Part shown: one piece after another, positions 8,715 through 16,819 of the stretch
Layout: the number at the start of each line of letters is the position of its first letter
Position numbering within the stretch: position 1 is the first letter of the stretch
Assembly (NCBI GenBank): GCA_002506535.1
Contig: DAXT01000006.1
Coordinates: forward strand, 1-64,000
Origin: Methanothrix harundinacea
GTDB lineage: Archaea; Halobacteriota; Methanosarcinia; Methanotrichales; Methanotrichaceae
Direction: 5' to 3'
Length of the DNA stretch: 64,000 nucleotides
Position numbers and translations under genes: made by a program
Notes under the pieces: generated by a model
What the model was told of the DNA's origin: nothing
Database searches by the model: none
The model's input: only the letters and a program-made list of their open reading frames with translations

Positions 8715-9170
8715 ATGGCCAGAATGCACACCAGAAGAAAGGGTTCCTCGAGGTCGAGGCCTCCTTTTCGATCAACGGCACCCGAGTGGTGCGACACGAA
8801 CAGAGAGGAGCTGGGAAAGCACGTTCTCAGGCTCTACGGAAATGGCATCTCCCCCACCATGATCGGGCTCACCCTCCGGGACCAGTACGGGGTCCCCAGC
8901 GTCAAGCCGATCCTGGGGACGAAGTTGACGGCGTATCTGAGGGAGAACGCCGAGGTCCCGGAGATCCCCGAGGATCTCGCAAACCTGATGAGAAAAGCGA
9001 TCGGCATGAGAAAGCACCTCGCCAGCAACAAGAAAGACCTTCACAACAGAAGGTGGCTGCAGCTCACCGAGAACAAGATCCGACGTCTCGCCAAGTACTA
9101 CCGGAGCACAGACCGTCTCCCCTCGACCTGGCAGTACAAGCCCGAGACCGCTGAGATGCTCATTACATGA
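8715..9170 (+). CDS. rps15: 30S ribosomal protein S15 (archaeal/eukaryotic S13e type)
   Basis: The 151-aa protein begins MARMHTRRKGSSRS, the basic extension of archaeal/eukaryotic S15/S13. It contains the conserved helical core (GNGISPTMIGLTLRDQYGVP, then DLHNRRWLQLTENKIRRLAKYY split over the RNA-binding helices). It binds the central domain of 16S rRNA during small-subunit assembly. Length and organisation are normal for archaea. Its stop overlaps the ATG of the RecJ-like gene (ATGA, 9167-9170), so the two are translationally coupled. Confidence 0.97.
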   Translation: MARMHTRRKGSSRSRPPFRSTAPEWCDTNREELGKHVLRLYGNGISPTMIGLTLRDQYGVPSVKPILGTKLTAYLRENAEVPEIPEDLANLMRKAIGMRKHLASNKKDLHNRRWLQLTENKIRRLAKYYRSTDRLPSTWQYKPETAEMLIT

Positions 9171-10459
9171 AACGGCTGGAGAAGCTGGCAAAGTCCGCGG
9201 CCAGCTCCCTCTTGCAGTGTGAGAACGCGCGGGTGATATCCCACAACGACGCCGACGGCATAGCCTCGGCGGGGCTGATCTGCAACGCCCTGAAGAGGGC
9301 GGATATCCCCTTTCACGCCTCCCTCGTCAGCAGGCTCGACCCTTCCGTCGTCGACGCCATCGAGCCGCCGGTGGTCTTCTGCGACATGGGATCGGGCAAG
9401 CCCCATCTGATATCCCGGATCGATGGGCCGGTCTTCGTCTTCGACCACCACACCCCGGTGGGGACCCTCGACTGCTTCCACGTCAACCCTCATCTGGTGG
9501 GGGTGGACGGCGCCTTTGAGCTCTCCGCCTCCGGGACGGTCTATGCCGTCGTCCGGGAGATGGGAGATAACGTCGACCTCGCCGGCCTCGCCCTGGTGGG
9601 GGCTCTCGGCGACCGTCAGACGATGATCGGGGCGAACCGGACGATCCTGGAGGAGGCCGTAAATTCCGGGGTGGTGGAGGTGAGGCCCGGCCTCAAGATG
9701 GACGACGGCCCCCTCGAATCCGTCCTGACAAGCTCCCTGGACCCTCTTCTGGACTACGCCGGGGATCCTGCGAAGACGAGGGCTTTCCTGGAGGAGGTGG
9801 GGGTCGCCGGAGAGCTTCCCTCGATGGGAAAAAGGGAGCTGTCGCGCCTCTCTACCGCCCTCGTCCTGAAGCTTCTGATCCAGGGGAGCGGAGCCGCCGA
9901 CTCCGTCGTCGGGGAGACGATCAGGCTGAAGAAGGAGGTCGTCGAGAACGGCTTCGAGATGATGTGGATCTTAAACTCCTGCGGGAAGATGGACGAGGCG
10001 GGGCTCGCCCTCTCCCTCTGCATGAGGGATCGTGCATTACTAGCCGACTGCCGGAAGATCAACGCGGATTATAAGGCGAGGATCCTATCGGAGGTCGGCC
10101 TCGTCCGGGAGAACCTCAGAGAGGCGGAGAACCTCAGGTACGTCATCCTGGAAGAGATGGACGCCGCCGGGGTAGTATCCGGCCTCTTCGTCAGGTACCT
10201 GTATCCCGACAGGCCGATGATAGTCCTGAACAGGTCCGAGGGGATCGTCAAGGTATCGGCCCGGGGGAACAGGCTTCTCGTATTCGACGGCCTCGACCTC
10301 TCCGTCGCCCTAAAGGAGGGGGCGGAGAAGGTGGGCGGGAACGGCGGCGGCCACAGCGTCGCCAGCGGCGCCTCCATCCCCCTGGGGGCGGAGGAGGAGT
10401 TCATAGCCGCCGTCGATGAGGCGGTGGGCCGGCAGCTCGCGGCGGGTCGGAAGGGATGA
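9167..10459 (+). CDS. DHH-family phosphoesterase, archaeal RecJ-like
   Basis: The 430-aa protein has the DHH phosphoesterase motifs: HNDADGIASAGL near residue 25, FCDMGSG, and FDHHTPVG near 93. A C-terminal DHHA1 domain has the glycine-rich GGNGGGHSVASGA. Archaeal proteins of this type (RecJ/GAN-like) act as single-strand-specific exonucleases or as Cdc45-like replisome partners of GINS. Some members hydrolyse nanoRNA instead, so the activity is not certain. It overlaps rps15 upstream and pcc1 downstream by ATGA junctions. The rps15-recJ-pcc1 order recurs in methanogens. Confidence 0.87.
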   Translation: MKRLEKLAKSAASSLLQCENARVISHNDADGIASAGLICNALKRADIPFHASLVSRLDPSVVDAIEPPVVFCDMGSGKPHLISRIDGPVFVFDHHTPVGTLDCFHVNPHLVGVDGAFELSASGTVYAVVREMGDNVDLAGLALVGALGDRQTMIGANRTILEEAVNSGVVEVRPGLKMDDGPLESVLTSSLDPLLDYAGDPAKTRAFLEEVGVAGELPSMGKRELSRLSTALVLKLLIQGSGAADSVVGETIRLKKEVVENGFEMMWILNSCGKMDEAGLALSLCMRDRALLADCRKINADYKARILSEVGLVRENLREAENLRYVILEEMDAAGVVSGLFVRYLYPDRPMIVLNRSEGIVKVSARGNRLLVFDGLDLSVALKEGAEKVGGNGGGHSVASGASIPLGAEEEFIAAVDEAVGRQLAAGRKG

Positions 10460-10677
10460 TCAGGGCGAGGCTGCGGTTTGAGGGGGAGGGGGCGGAGGCG
10501 GTCGCCCGTTCCCTCGACCCCGACAACCTCTTGGGGATGAGGGTTGCAGTCGTCGAAGGGGCGATGGAGGTGGATTTCTCCGCCGAGAGGGCGGGGACGA
10601 TCCTGGCCACCGCCGACGACCTTATCATGAACGCGAAGATCGCTCTGGATCTGTTGAATAAAGAGGTGAGGAGTTGA
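10456..10677 (+). CDS. pcc1: KEOPS complex subunit Pcc1
   Basis: The 73-aa protein matches Pcc1: an N-terminal strand IRARLRFEG, then ARSLDPDNL, and a C-terminal helix TADDLIMNAKIALDLLN. Pcc1 dimerises and anchors Kae1 in the KEOPS complex, which makes the universal t6A37 modification of ANN-decoding tRNAs. Short length is normal. The start overlaps recJ (ATGA) and the stop overlaps serS (TTGA), so it sits in the middle of a coupled operon. Co-location with a tRNA synthetase and a ribosomal protein fits a translation-related role. Confidence 0.88.
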   Translation: MIRARLRFEGEGAEAVARSLDPDNLLGMRVAVVEGAMEVDFSAERAGTILATADDLIMNAKIALDLLNKEVRS

Positions 10678-12161
10678 AGTTTCATTTGGAGGCGAGCTTC
10701 AGGCTCAGCGGTGACGCCGGGGTCGCGAGAGGGGAGATCGAGGAGTTCTTCAATGGCGCAGCCGACCTGCTGAAGAAGGGGGCGGCCGACGGGAAGGGTG
10801 CAGAGGTTACGGGCTGGAGCCTCGGCGAGGCCGAGATATCCGTCGTCATCGAGAGCGACCGGTACGTCCGGGCCCACGACGCCCTCCTGAGGCTCCGTAG
10901 GCCTCTCGCAGATCTCCTGGGCAAGAAGTACAGGATCGGGGTCAGGGGGATCGAGGTCGGTAAGTACGAGATCGAGGTCAAATCGGAGATCTCCATCGAC
11001 CACAAGATCCCCCACGTCCAGGAGATGGTCCACCGGGACGGGACGCTGACCCTCACTCTGGACGTCGACGAAGCGGACCTGCGTAACCAGGTCCCCGACA
11101 GGATAGTGAGCCTCCTCGACGAGAAGATCCAGGCGGAGGGGTACGGCGGCAAGGCGGAGCACTGGGAGCTCCTCTGGGAGAGCTCCGAGAGGGAGCCGAA
11201 GTTCCAGGGAGATCCCACCGAGGAGATGGTCGGGCGGGGCTGGATAAAGCACGGTGCCAGCCGCGGCCAGTGGATCTACGGCCCCGAGGGGACCCACCTC
11301 TTCCGGGCCTTCGAGAGGATCGTCCTGGAGGAGATGATAGGACCCCTCGGCTACCGGGAGATGATCTTTCCCAAGCTCGTCCCCTGGGAGGTCTGGAAGA
11401 AGAGCGGCCACGCCCTGGGGGTATACCCGGAGATCTACTACGTCTGCCCTCCCAAGACCCGCGACCCCAAGTTCTGGGAAGAGGTGATGGACCACTACAA
11501 GGTGACCCGGGAGGTCCCTGTGAAGCTGATCAAGGAGAAGATCGACGATCCCATCGGAGGGATGTGCTACGCCCAGTGCCCCCCCTCCTGGGTCTTCTTC
11601 CAGGGGAGGACCCTCCCGAGCGACGACCTCCCCATCAGGATCTTCGACCGGTCCGGGACGAGCCATCGGTACGAGAGCGGCGGGATCCACGGGATCGAGA
11701 GGGTCGACGAGTTCCACCGGATCGAGATCGTTTGGATGGGGACCCAGGAGCAGGTGAAGGAAGAGGCGGAGAAGCTCAAGGACTGCTACAAGAGGATCTT
11801 CGAGGAGATCCTGGAGCTTCGGTGGCGGATGGCCTGGGTGACCCCCTGGTTCATGGCCCAGGAGGGAAAGACGGGCCTTGCGGATATGTCCGGCGCCGGG
11901 ACCGTCGACTACGAGGCGATCCTCCCCTACAACGGCTCCTGGATCGAGTTTCAGAACCTCTCCATCAACGGCGACAAGTACCCCCGGGGGTTCAACGTCA
12001 AGGCCCAGTCAGGCGACCCCCTATGGAGCGGCTGCTCCGGCGTCGGCCTGGAGCGGTGGGCGTCGGCCTTCCTCGCCCAGAAGGGTCTGGACCCCGATCA
12101 CTGGCCCGAGGCGTTCCGGGAGAGGTTCGGGGAGATGCCGAAGGGGATCAGGTTCCTCTGA
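10674..12161 (+). CDS. serS: Type-2 (methanogen-type) serine--tRNA ligase
   Basis: The 495-aa enzyme is the rare SerRS2 found mainly in methanogens; it charges tRNA-Ser with serine. Residues 1-165 form the idiosyncratic N-terminal tRNA-binding domain, unlike the coiled coil of bacterial SerRS. The class II catalytic core includes YREMIFPKLVPWEVW, GGMCYAQCPP and CSGVGLERW, whose cysteines (with a glutamate) bind the catalytic zinc. It also has motif 2, FDRSGTSHRYESGG. It ends EMPKGIRFL like other members. TTG 10674 overlaps the pcc1 stop and has a GAGGTGAGGAG ribosome-binding site. It is the last gene of the operon, followed by a hairpin-T terminator. Confidence 0.96.
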   Translation: MKFHLEASFRLSGDAGVARGEIEEFFNGAADLLKKGAADGKGAEVTGWSLGEAEISVVIESDRYVRAHDALLRLRRPLADLLGKKYRIGVRGIEVGKYEIEVKSEISIDHKIPHVQEMVHRDGTLTLTLDVDEADLRNQVPDRIVSLLDEKIQAEGYGGKAEHWELLWESSEREPKFQGDPTEEMVGRGWIKHGASRGQWIYGPEGTHLFRAFERIVLEEMIGPLGYREMIFPKLVPWEVWKKSGHALGVYPEIYYVCPPKTRDPKFWEEVMDHYKVTREVPVKLIKEKIDDPIGGMCYAQCPPSWVFFQGRTLPSDDLPIRIFDRSGTSHRYESGGIHGIERVDEFHRIEIVWMGTQEQVKEEAEKLKDCYKRIFEEILELRWRMAWVTPWFMAQEGKTGLADMSGAGTVDYEAILPYNGSWIEFQNLSINGDKYPRGFNVKAQSGDPLWSGCSGVGLERWASAFLAQKGLDPDHWPEAFRERFGEMPKGIRFL

Positions 12162-12182
12162 TCCTCCCTCAGAAAATTTTTT

Positions 12183-12213
12183 GGATAATTCCGTTTTATG
12201 GAATGATCCTTTT
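12183..12213 (+). terminator. Hairpin plus T-run terminator of the serS operon
   Basis: GGATAATTCC (12183-12192) pairs at 9 of 10 positions with GGAATGATCC (12200-12209) around a 7-nt loop, followed by TTTT. A second T-run (about 12177-12182) directly precedes it. It resembles a factor-independent terminator. Confidence 0.6.
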
Positions 12214-12582
12214 GATGCAGTTCTTGGTAGCTAACGGGGTGCCTGCCAATAACTTGCGACAGAATTAAAATAGACGTCTACCGGCGAAGCTACCTGAAGT
12301 CGGCTCTCTAGAACTGCCCACGTGATATCTTGTCAATTAGTTTTGGCGATACCGGGTGCGTAACAAGTCGGTTTATTTTTTTAGACTCCTGTACTACCCA
12401 ATCGAAGTCGTGCTATATGGTAAATCGTTGATAGAGTTAAACTCATTTCAAAATAGATTATTATTACTATTGTTATTATTATTATCATCAACACAACCTA
12501 GATTTTCAGATGCAGTTTCTCAAACACTACAAAAGGTTTTAATAGATGGTATAGTGAATTATGTGGTGGAGGGTCGTAGTAT
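12214..12582. other. A+T-rich non-coding stretch with a TTATTA low-complexity tract
   Basis: Base composition drops abruptly to A+T-rich after the serS terminator. A TTATTA-type microsatellite runs from about 12459 to 12487. The small open frame across it is mostly poly-leucine from that tract and is not credible as a gene. This stretch is probably the left flank of the island carrying the secreted protein at 12583. Confidence 0.5.
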
Positions 12583-14058
12583 ATGCGCAGTTATATACTA
12601 ATTATAGTCGGCTTCGCCGTATTGATAGGAAACGGCCTTGCACAGAATGTGGAAACAGGTGATTTAGCAGCTTTTCGACAAGCTTTAGAGGAGGATGGTT
12701 TCACTGTACAACAAGGTAGGATAGGTTATTTAGATCTAATCAAATTATACGATTTAGGAGTGTTGCCTTCTGCATATGGAAACAACCCCAGCACAAAATA
12801 TTTGACATGTTTTGTTCCACCTTCACCTGATCGTGAGGTACCCGAGCTGTTTTCAAAAATAGCTTCAGCCCTTGGAATGGGTCAGGACATATCCGCCTTT
12901 TGGAATCTCGGTCCAGATGAAGCGATTGTCATCGTAGGAAGAACGCCACCTGAGTGCCGATACTTCAGTTATGATCATTATTTGTTGTCTAGGACATATG
13001 GAAATGAGACGCGATGGATCTTTGCCAATTTAGCCGATACGGTGAACAACCTGGTTATCAATACTGAAGGAACCCCCAATGGATCGGTTGGAAATCCATT
13101 TAATCAGACTACCGTGATAGTCGGTACGGCTGACAAAGACATTGATCGACGGATCCAGACTGCAGCCCTATCGGCAGGGTATTCGGGCGACATATTCAAC
13201 ACCCAGGTGTTTCCCTCATCCATGCTGAACATGGGGGTAGAGGATAGCTCAGATACTTTTATGTTGTTGATTCGCCCAGCATTATACAAAGACAAGCAAG
13301 CTGGCGAGGCGTATCTAAACGCCACCCCCGCAGTTGTTTTCAGGGTTACTCCCAATGAATCCAGAAAGCTAGATCCGTATGATTATCCGGTGCTAAGGGT
13401 CCGTGGAACGGGAACGACAGAGTTCGACCTTATAGATGATCTGGAAGAGCTGAGGATTGCGATTCTAGACAGATATAGCGGTTTGAATGCAACAGAGCTA
13501 CCAACTAGCATAGCGGTCCCAACAGGAACTGATGCGATTCAGAGGGGGATTGATGCTGTAGGCCCCAACAACGATGCCTGCTATTTATGGTCAGTAAATC
13601 AAACCGCCTCTTCTCCGACGCCTCCCTTCCCAGATCTATCGCAGTACTATGGATTCTTGAGAGATACCGCAATTACTCTGGGCGATGATGCCAGTGAGTT
13701 CATAATCGTCTATGGTGTCAATCATGTAGCTACAGGAAAGGCGATGTATTCGAACATTGTTCCCTATGGTGCCGATGTATGGAACGGCGTTGGATCAATT
13801 ACAGACGCGGATTTCACCGGATCTGCCGAAGAATACATACCCGACAATCCAAATGCGAAATACCTCTACGTCTACAAGCTCGCCAGGAACTGTGATGGTG
13901 ACTCCTATTGCTACGAGGTTCCATACGGTGTCGGTGGCTACGGCATAGAACTGGACCAGCCGCTCTTTATTGGCTGGAGGAGCTATCTGGAAGAGTCTAC
14001 AAAAACAGGTCCATCCTACTCGGAACTCGTGTACGATAGAGCTATAAAGTTCGATTGA
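12583..14058 (+). CDS. Hypothetical secreted protein in an A+T-rich island
   Basis: The 491-aa protein begins MRSYILIIVGFAVLIGNGLAQ, a clear signal peptide, and has no other membrane segment, so it is probably exported. I do not recognise the family. Mature sequence includes AIVIVGRTPPECRYFSYDHYLL, TVIVGTADKDIDRRIQTAAL and an Asp/Asn/Tyr-rich C-terminal third. Cysteines occur in local pairs (CFVPP, CDGDSYCYE), which may form disulfides. A TATA-like element is possible around 12538-12546 (AGGTTTTAATAG). The gene is visibly more A+T-rich than its neighbours and uses A/T-ending codons, suggesting acquisition by transfer. It is flanked by gene-poor sequence on the left and a radical SAM gene on the right. 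Confidence 0.8.
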   Translation: MRSYILIIVGFAVLIGNGLAQNVETGDLAAFRQALEEDGFTVQQGRIGYLDLIKLYDLGVLPSAYGNNPSTKYLTCFVPPSPDREVPELFSKIASALGMGQDISAFWNLGPDEAIVIVGRTPPECRYFSYDHYLLSRTYGNETRWIFANLADTVNNLVINTEGTPNGSVGNPFNQTTVIVGTADKDIDRRIQTAALSAGYSGDIFNTQVFPSSMLNMGVEDSSDTFMLLIRPALYKDKQAGEAYLNATPAVVFRVTPNESRKLDPYDYPVLRVRGTGTTEFDLIDDLEELRIAILDRYSGLNATELPTSIAVPTGTDAIQRGIDAVGPNNDACYLWSVNQTASSPTPPFPDLSQYYGFLRDTAITLGDDASEFIIVYGVNHVATGKAMYSNIVPYGADVWNGVGSITDADFTGSAEEYIPDNPNAKYLYVYKLARNCDGDSYCYEVPYGVGGYGIELDQPLFIGWRSYLEESTKTGPSYSELVYDRAIKFD

Positions 14059-14172
14059 TGGCAGTAGGACAAAATGGGCACCATCGAGGTGGATGCCGGT
14101 GATGCCCCTCCGTCGTTTTTTTCACCTAATCGCAACGGTCCGTATAGTATCCGACCTCTTCTGGTGTCCACC

Positions 14173-14186
14173 GCCAAAAGTATTTA
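14173..14186 (+). promoter_or_regulatory. TATA-like box before the radical SAM gene
   Basis: CAAAAGTATTTACC lies about 50 nt upstream of the TTG start at 14236. The GAGGTGATC ribosome-binding site falls between them at 14223-14231. Confidence 0.45.
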
Positions 14187-14235
14187 CCATCAGAGATGAA
14201 GTAAATTCAAGAGAACGCTTTTGAGGTGATCCCCA

Positions 14236-15135
14236 TTGGCGAGCTACAACCAGATGCCCCAAGAGACCTTGCGGGAGCGAGCAGAGGCCGCCCTCGCCAG
14301 TCTCGAAAGCTGCAAGATATGCCCCCGGGGCTGCGGGGTCAATCGGCTCGCAGGGGAGGAGGGGTACTGCCGCAGCGGCCGCTTCGCCCGGGTATCGAGC
14401 TTCACCCCCCACTTCGGCGAGGAGGTGCCCCTCGTCGGGACCCGCGGGTCGGGGACGATATTCATGACCGGCTGTAACCTTCGATGCGTCTTTTGCCAGA
14501 ACTACGATATCAGCCAGCTCGGTGAAGGAAGGGAGGTCTCAGCGACGAAGCTCGCCGAGATGATGATCTGCCTCCAGGAAGGCGGCTGCCACAACATCAA
14601 CTTCGTCACCCCCACCCACTTCGTCCCACAGATCCTGGAGGCGCTCGTCGAGGCGCGGGAGATGGGCCTCTGTCTCCCCCTCGTCTACAACTCCGGGGGG
14701 TACGACTCCGTCGAGACCCTCCAACTTTTAGACGGGATCTTCGACATCTACATGCCCGACGCCAAGTACGGCACCGACGCCGCCGCCAAAAAGTACTCGG
14801 ACGCCTCCGACTACACGAAGGTGATGAAGGCTGCGATCCGGGAGATGCACCGGCAGGTCGGCCCCCTGGAGGTCGACGACGACGGGGTTGCCGTCCGGGG
14901 GCTCCTCGTCCGCCACCTCGTCCTCCCCGAGGGGCTGGCCGAAACCTTCGAGGTCGTCCGTTTTTTGGCCGAGGAGGTATCGCCGCAGACCTACCTCAAC
15001 GTCATGGCCCAGTACCACCCCTGCTTCAAGGCTTACAATTATCCGGAGCTCTCCCGGCCCATCACCCTGCGGGAGTACGCCGAGGCGGTCGCCATCGCCC
15101 AGGCGGCGGGGCTCACCCGGGGGCTACGGATCTGA
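14236..15135 (+). CDS. Radical SAM protein, PflX/PflA-like (COG1313)
   Basis: The 299-aa protein carries the radical SAM cluster motif CNLRCVFCQNYDIS near residues 80-90 (C-x3-C-x2-C). An N-terminal cysteine-rich segment, CKICPRGCGVNR followed by EGYCRSG, is typical of the COG1313 group annotated as putative pyruvate-formate-lyase-activating enzymes. Such proteins open S-adenosylmethionine to a 5'-deoxyadenosyl radical; the target of this subgroup is not firmly known. It might serve a glycyl-radical enzyme, but NrdG proteins are shorter and lack this N-terminus, so I do not assign it to NrdD. TTG 14236 has a GAGGTGATC site; ATG 14254 is an alternative. Confidence 0.88.
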   Translation: MASYNQMPQETLRERAEAALASLESCKICPRGCGVNRLAGEEGYCRSGRFARVSSFTPHFGEEVPLVGTRGSGTIFMTGCNLRCVFCQNYDISQLGEGREVSATKLAEMMICLQEGGCHNINFVTPTHFVPQILEALVEAREMGLCLPLVYNSGGYDSVETLQLLDGIFDIYMPDAKYGTDAAAKKYSDASDYTKVMKAAIREMHRQVGPLEVDDDGVAVRGLLVRHLVLPEGLAETFEVVRFLAEEVSPQTYLNVMAQYHPCFKAYNYPELSRPITLREYAEAVAIAQAAGLTRGLRI

Positions 15136-15175
15136 ATAGCATCAAACTATCAAAAGCGGGTTTCTGCTGGTAGGG

Positions 15176-15391
15176 TCAGTCGCCCCACCATCCAAGGGAT
15201 TTCTTTTGAAGCTCCAACGAAGTATACTGGTCGCGAAACTCTCCCAGGCCCCCCGCCCAGGTAAGACGGAGCTTCTTTCGTTTCGGCTTCCTTTTCTTCT
15301 CCACCAGGTGCCGGGCATAATCCTTGACCTCGTGGTGGAGGTTTGGAGGGAGCTTCGCCATCAGCTCTTCTATGCTCTCCATCAGTCTCAA
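15176..15391 (-). CDS. DUF2281-type / antitoxin-like small protein
   Basis: The 71-aa protein resembles DUF2281 and related antitoxin-like proteins: MESIEELMAKLPPNLHHEV followed by KDYARHLVEKKRK. It then has a basic linker and the short tail FRDQYTSLELQKKS seen in members paired with PIN-domain toxins. No toxin gene lies next to it, so it is an orphan. It may start at ATG 15391 or ATG 15382. It is divergent from the restriction-enzyme stump, and both lie between intact housekeeping genes, so the region may be a decayed defence locus. Confidence 0.7.
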   Translation of the reverse strand: MRLMESIEELMAKLPPNLHHEVKDYARHLVEKKRKPKRKKLRLTWAGGLGEFRDQYTSLELQKKSLGWWGD

Positions 15392-15427
15392 CTTTGGCTC
15401 TGAAGAGGTATATAATTATCCAGGAAT

Positions 15428-16063
15428 GTGGTCATTTGGCGCAGGATCGACGGGAGGGGAGACCGCGAGGCGACCTTCGGGCCGGAGGACGTCTTCGACT
15501 ACATCTACGCCGTCTTTCACTCGCCGACCTATCGAGAAAGGTACGCCGAGTTTCTGAAGATCGACTTTCCGAGGGTGCCCCTCACTTCGGACCTTTCGAA
15601 GTTCCGCCTTCTGGTGATGCTCGGCGGCGAGCTGGTGGCCCTCAACCTCCTGGAGTCGCCGCTCCTGGCCCGGCCGGCCACCCGCTATCCCGTCGTCGGG
15701 GACAACCGGGTGGAGAAGGGCCGCCCGAAGTACTTCGCGCCGGGGGAGGTCGAGCCTGGGTCTGGGCCACGGCCTAAAGGCGACGGTGGAGGAGGATGCG
15801 CCGACGGTGGGGTGGCTGCAGTCCTGGAGGCCGGGCGGGTCTACATCAACAAAAGCCAATACTTCGAGGGCGTCCCTCCCGAGGTCTGGGAGTTTCAGGT
15901 CGGTGGCTACCAGGTCTGCGACAAGTGGCTGAAAGACAGGAGGGGTAGGCAGCTTTCCTACGACGACCTCACCCACTACCAGAAGGTGGTCGTCGCCCTC
16001 AAGGAGACGATCCGGCTGATGGAGGAGGTCGACTCGACGGTGGGGGAGTGGCCCCTGGAGTGA
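15428..16063 (+). pseudogene. C-terminal stump of a type ISP restriction-modification enzyme
   Basis: About 200 codons match the C-terminal specificity region of single-chain type ISP/LlaBIII-like restriction-modification proteins: DVFDYIYAVFHSPTYRERY, FLKIDFPRVPLTSD, GELVALNLLESP and VYINKSQYFEGVPPEVWEF. It ends with GGYQVCDKWLKDR and SYDDLTHYQKVVVALKETI. Intact enzymes are around 1000-1600 aa with helicase, nuclease and methyltransferase domains. None of these precede it: the frame opens at 15428 and the upstream gene is antisense and unrelated. A Gly/Pro-rich out-of-character stretch at about 15760-15825 suggests a compensated frameshift. It has no catalytic capacity. Confidence 0.75.
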
Positions 16064-16185
16064 AGCCGAGGGGGGGGGGCTGCGGCGGAGGGAAAAGGTA
16101 AAATCCTCTCCCGTCGTCGATTCTGATCTGAAGGGGATATCCGGCGCGACTTTTCCGCCGGCCGGCCCGGTTGAGGGGAGTGGCA

Positions 16186-16722
16186 TTGAACTACGACGAG
16201 CACGTCCTGGCGGGGATTTTAACGTACCCGATAGCGATCTTTCTCCTGGCGGCTCTGGACTTATACCTCGGCTTCCCCATCGATCTGACCTTCATGGCGA
16301 TGGCCGTCGGCTACGTCTTCTACGTCATCGGCTCGGACCTTCCTGACATGGACCACCCCGAGGCGCTCATCCACAGGATGGCGAAGCCCTTCGTCGCCGT
16401 AGCCGTCGGGATATCGGCCTTCAAGAACCTGGGGGTCGCCGTCCTCTTGACCCCGTACCCGATCATCAACCTCGCCATCGCCTGGTTTGTGGCAGCCCTC
16501 GCCGCCGTCGCCGGCTGGAACCTCTTCCGCTTCCTCATGCCCGACCACCGGGGGGTCGTCCACTCCACCGTCTTCGCCGCCGTCTACGCCCTCTTCGCCT
16601 TCGCCATCGTCCGGTTCGGCTTCGAGGCGGCCGCCGGCGAGGCGCTCTTCATCGCCCTCGTCTCCTTCCTCGGCTACAGCCTCCACCTCCTCATGGACCG
16701 GGGATACGATCTATTCAGATGA
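16186..16722 (+). CDS. DUF457/YdjM-like membrane-bound metal-dependent hydrolase
   Basis: The protein of about 178 aa has four or five hydrophobic helices. Conserved polar motifs facing the membrane surface are GSDLPDMDHPEA, PDHRGVVHSTVF and LHLLMDRGYD, the metal-ligand pattern of the DUF457/YdjM family. Family members are inner-membrane hydrolases of uncertain substrate. The frame is open from 16171. GAGGGG at 16173-16178 is well spaced for TTG 16186, and GTG 16180 is the alternative. It follows the dead restriction-enzyme stump and precedes a repeat-rich spacer. Confidence 0.8.
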   Translation: MNYDEHVLAGILTYPIAIFLLAALDLYLGFPIDLTFMAMAVGYVFYVIGSDLPDMDHPEALIHRMAKPFVAVAVGISAFKNLGVAVLLTPYPIINLAIAWFVAALAAVAGWNLFRFLMPDHRGVVHSTVFAAVYALFAFAIVRFGFEAAAGEALFIALVSFLGYSLHLLMDRGYDLFR

Positions 16723-16737
16723 TCGGGCCGGAAAGGG

Positions 16738-16800
16738 AGATATGATATGTGATGTGACATGATATGATATGTGATATGGTTTGATACGATATCGTCGCTG
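16738..16800 (+). repeat. GATATG/TGATATG low-complexity repeat
   Basis: Imperfect copies of GATATGATATGTGAT and ATATGTGATATGG fill this spacer, mostly in 5- to 10-bp periods, and it ends GATACGATATCG. The tract lies directly upstream of the membrane ferredoxin gene. TATA-like ATGATATGATATG motifs inside it could contribute to that promoter. Confidence 0.6.
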
Positions 16801-16819
16801 ACGATATCTTTGGAGATCT

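Noticed and set aside
12356..12601. 81-codon frame with a poly-leucine run
   Set aside because: The leucines come from a TTATTA microsatellite, and the frame runs into the start of the real secreted-protein gene.
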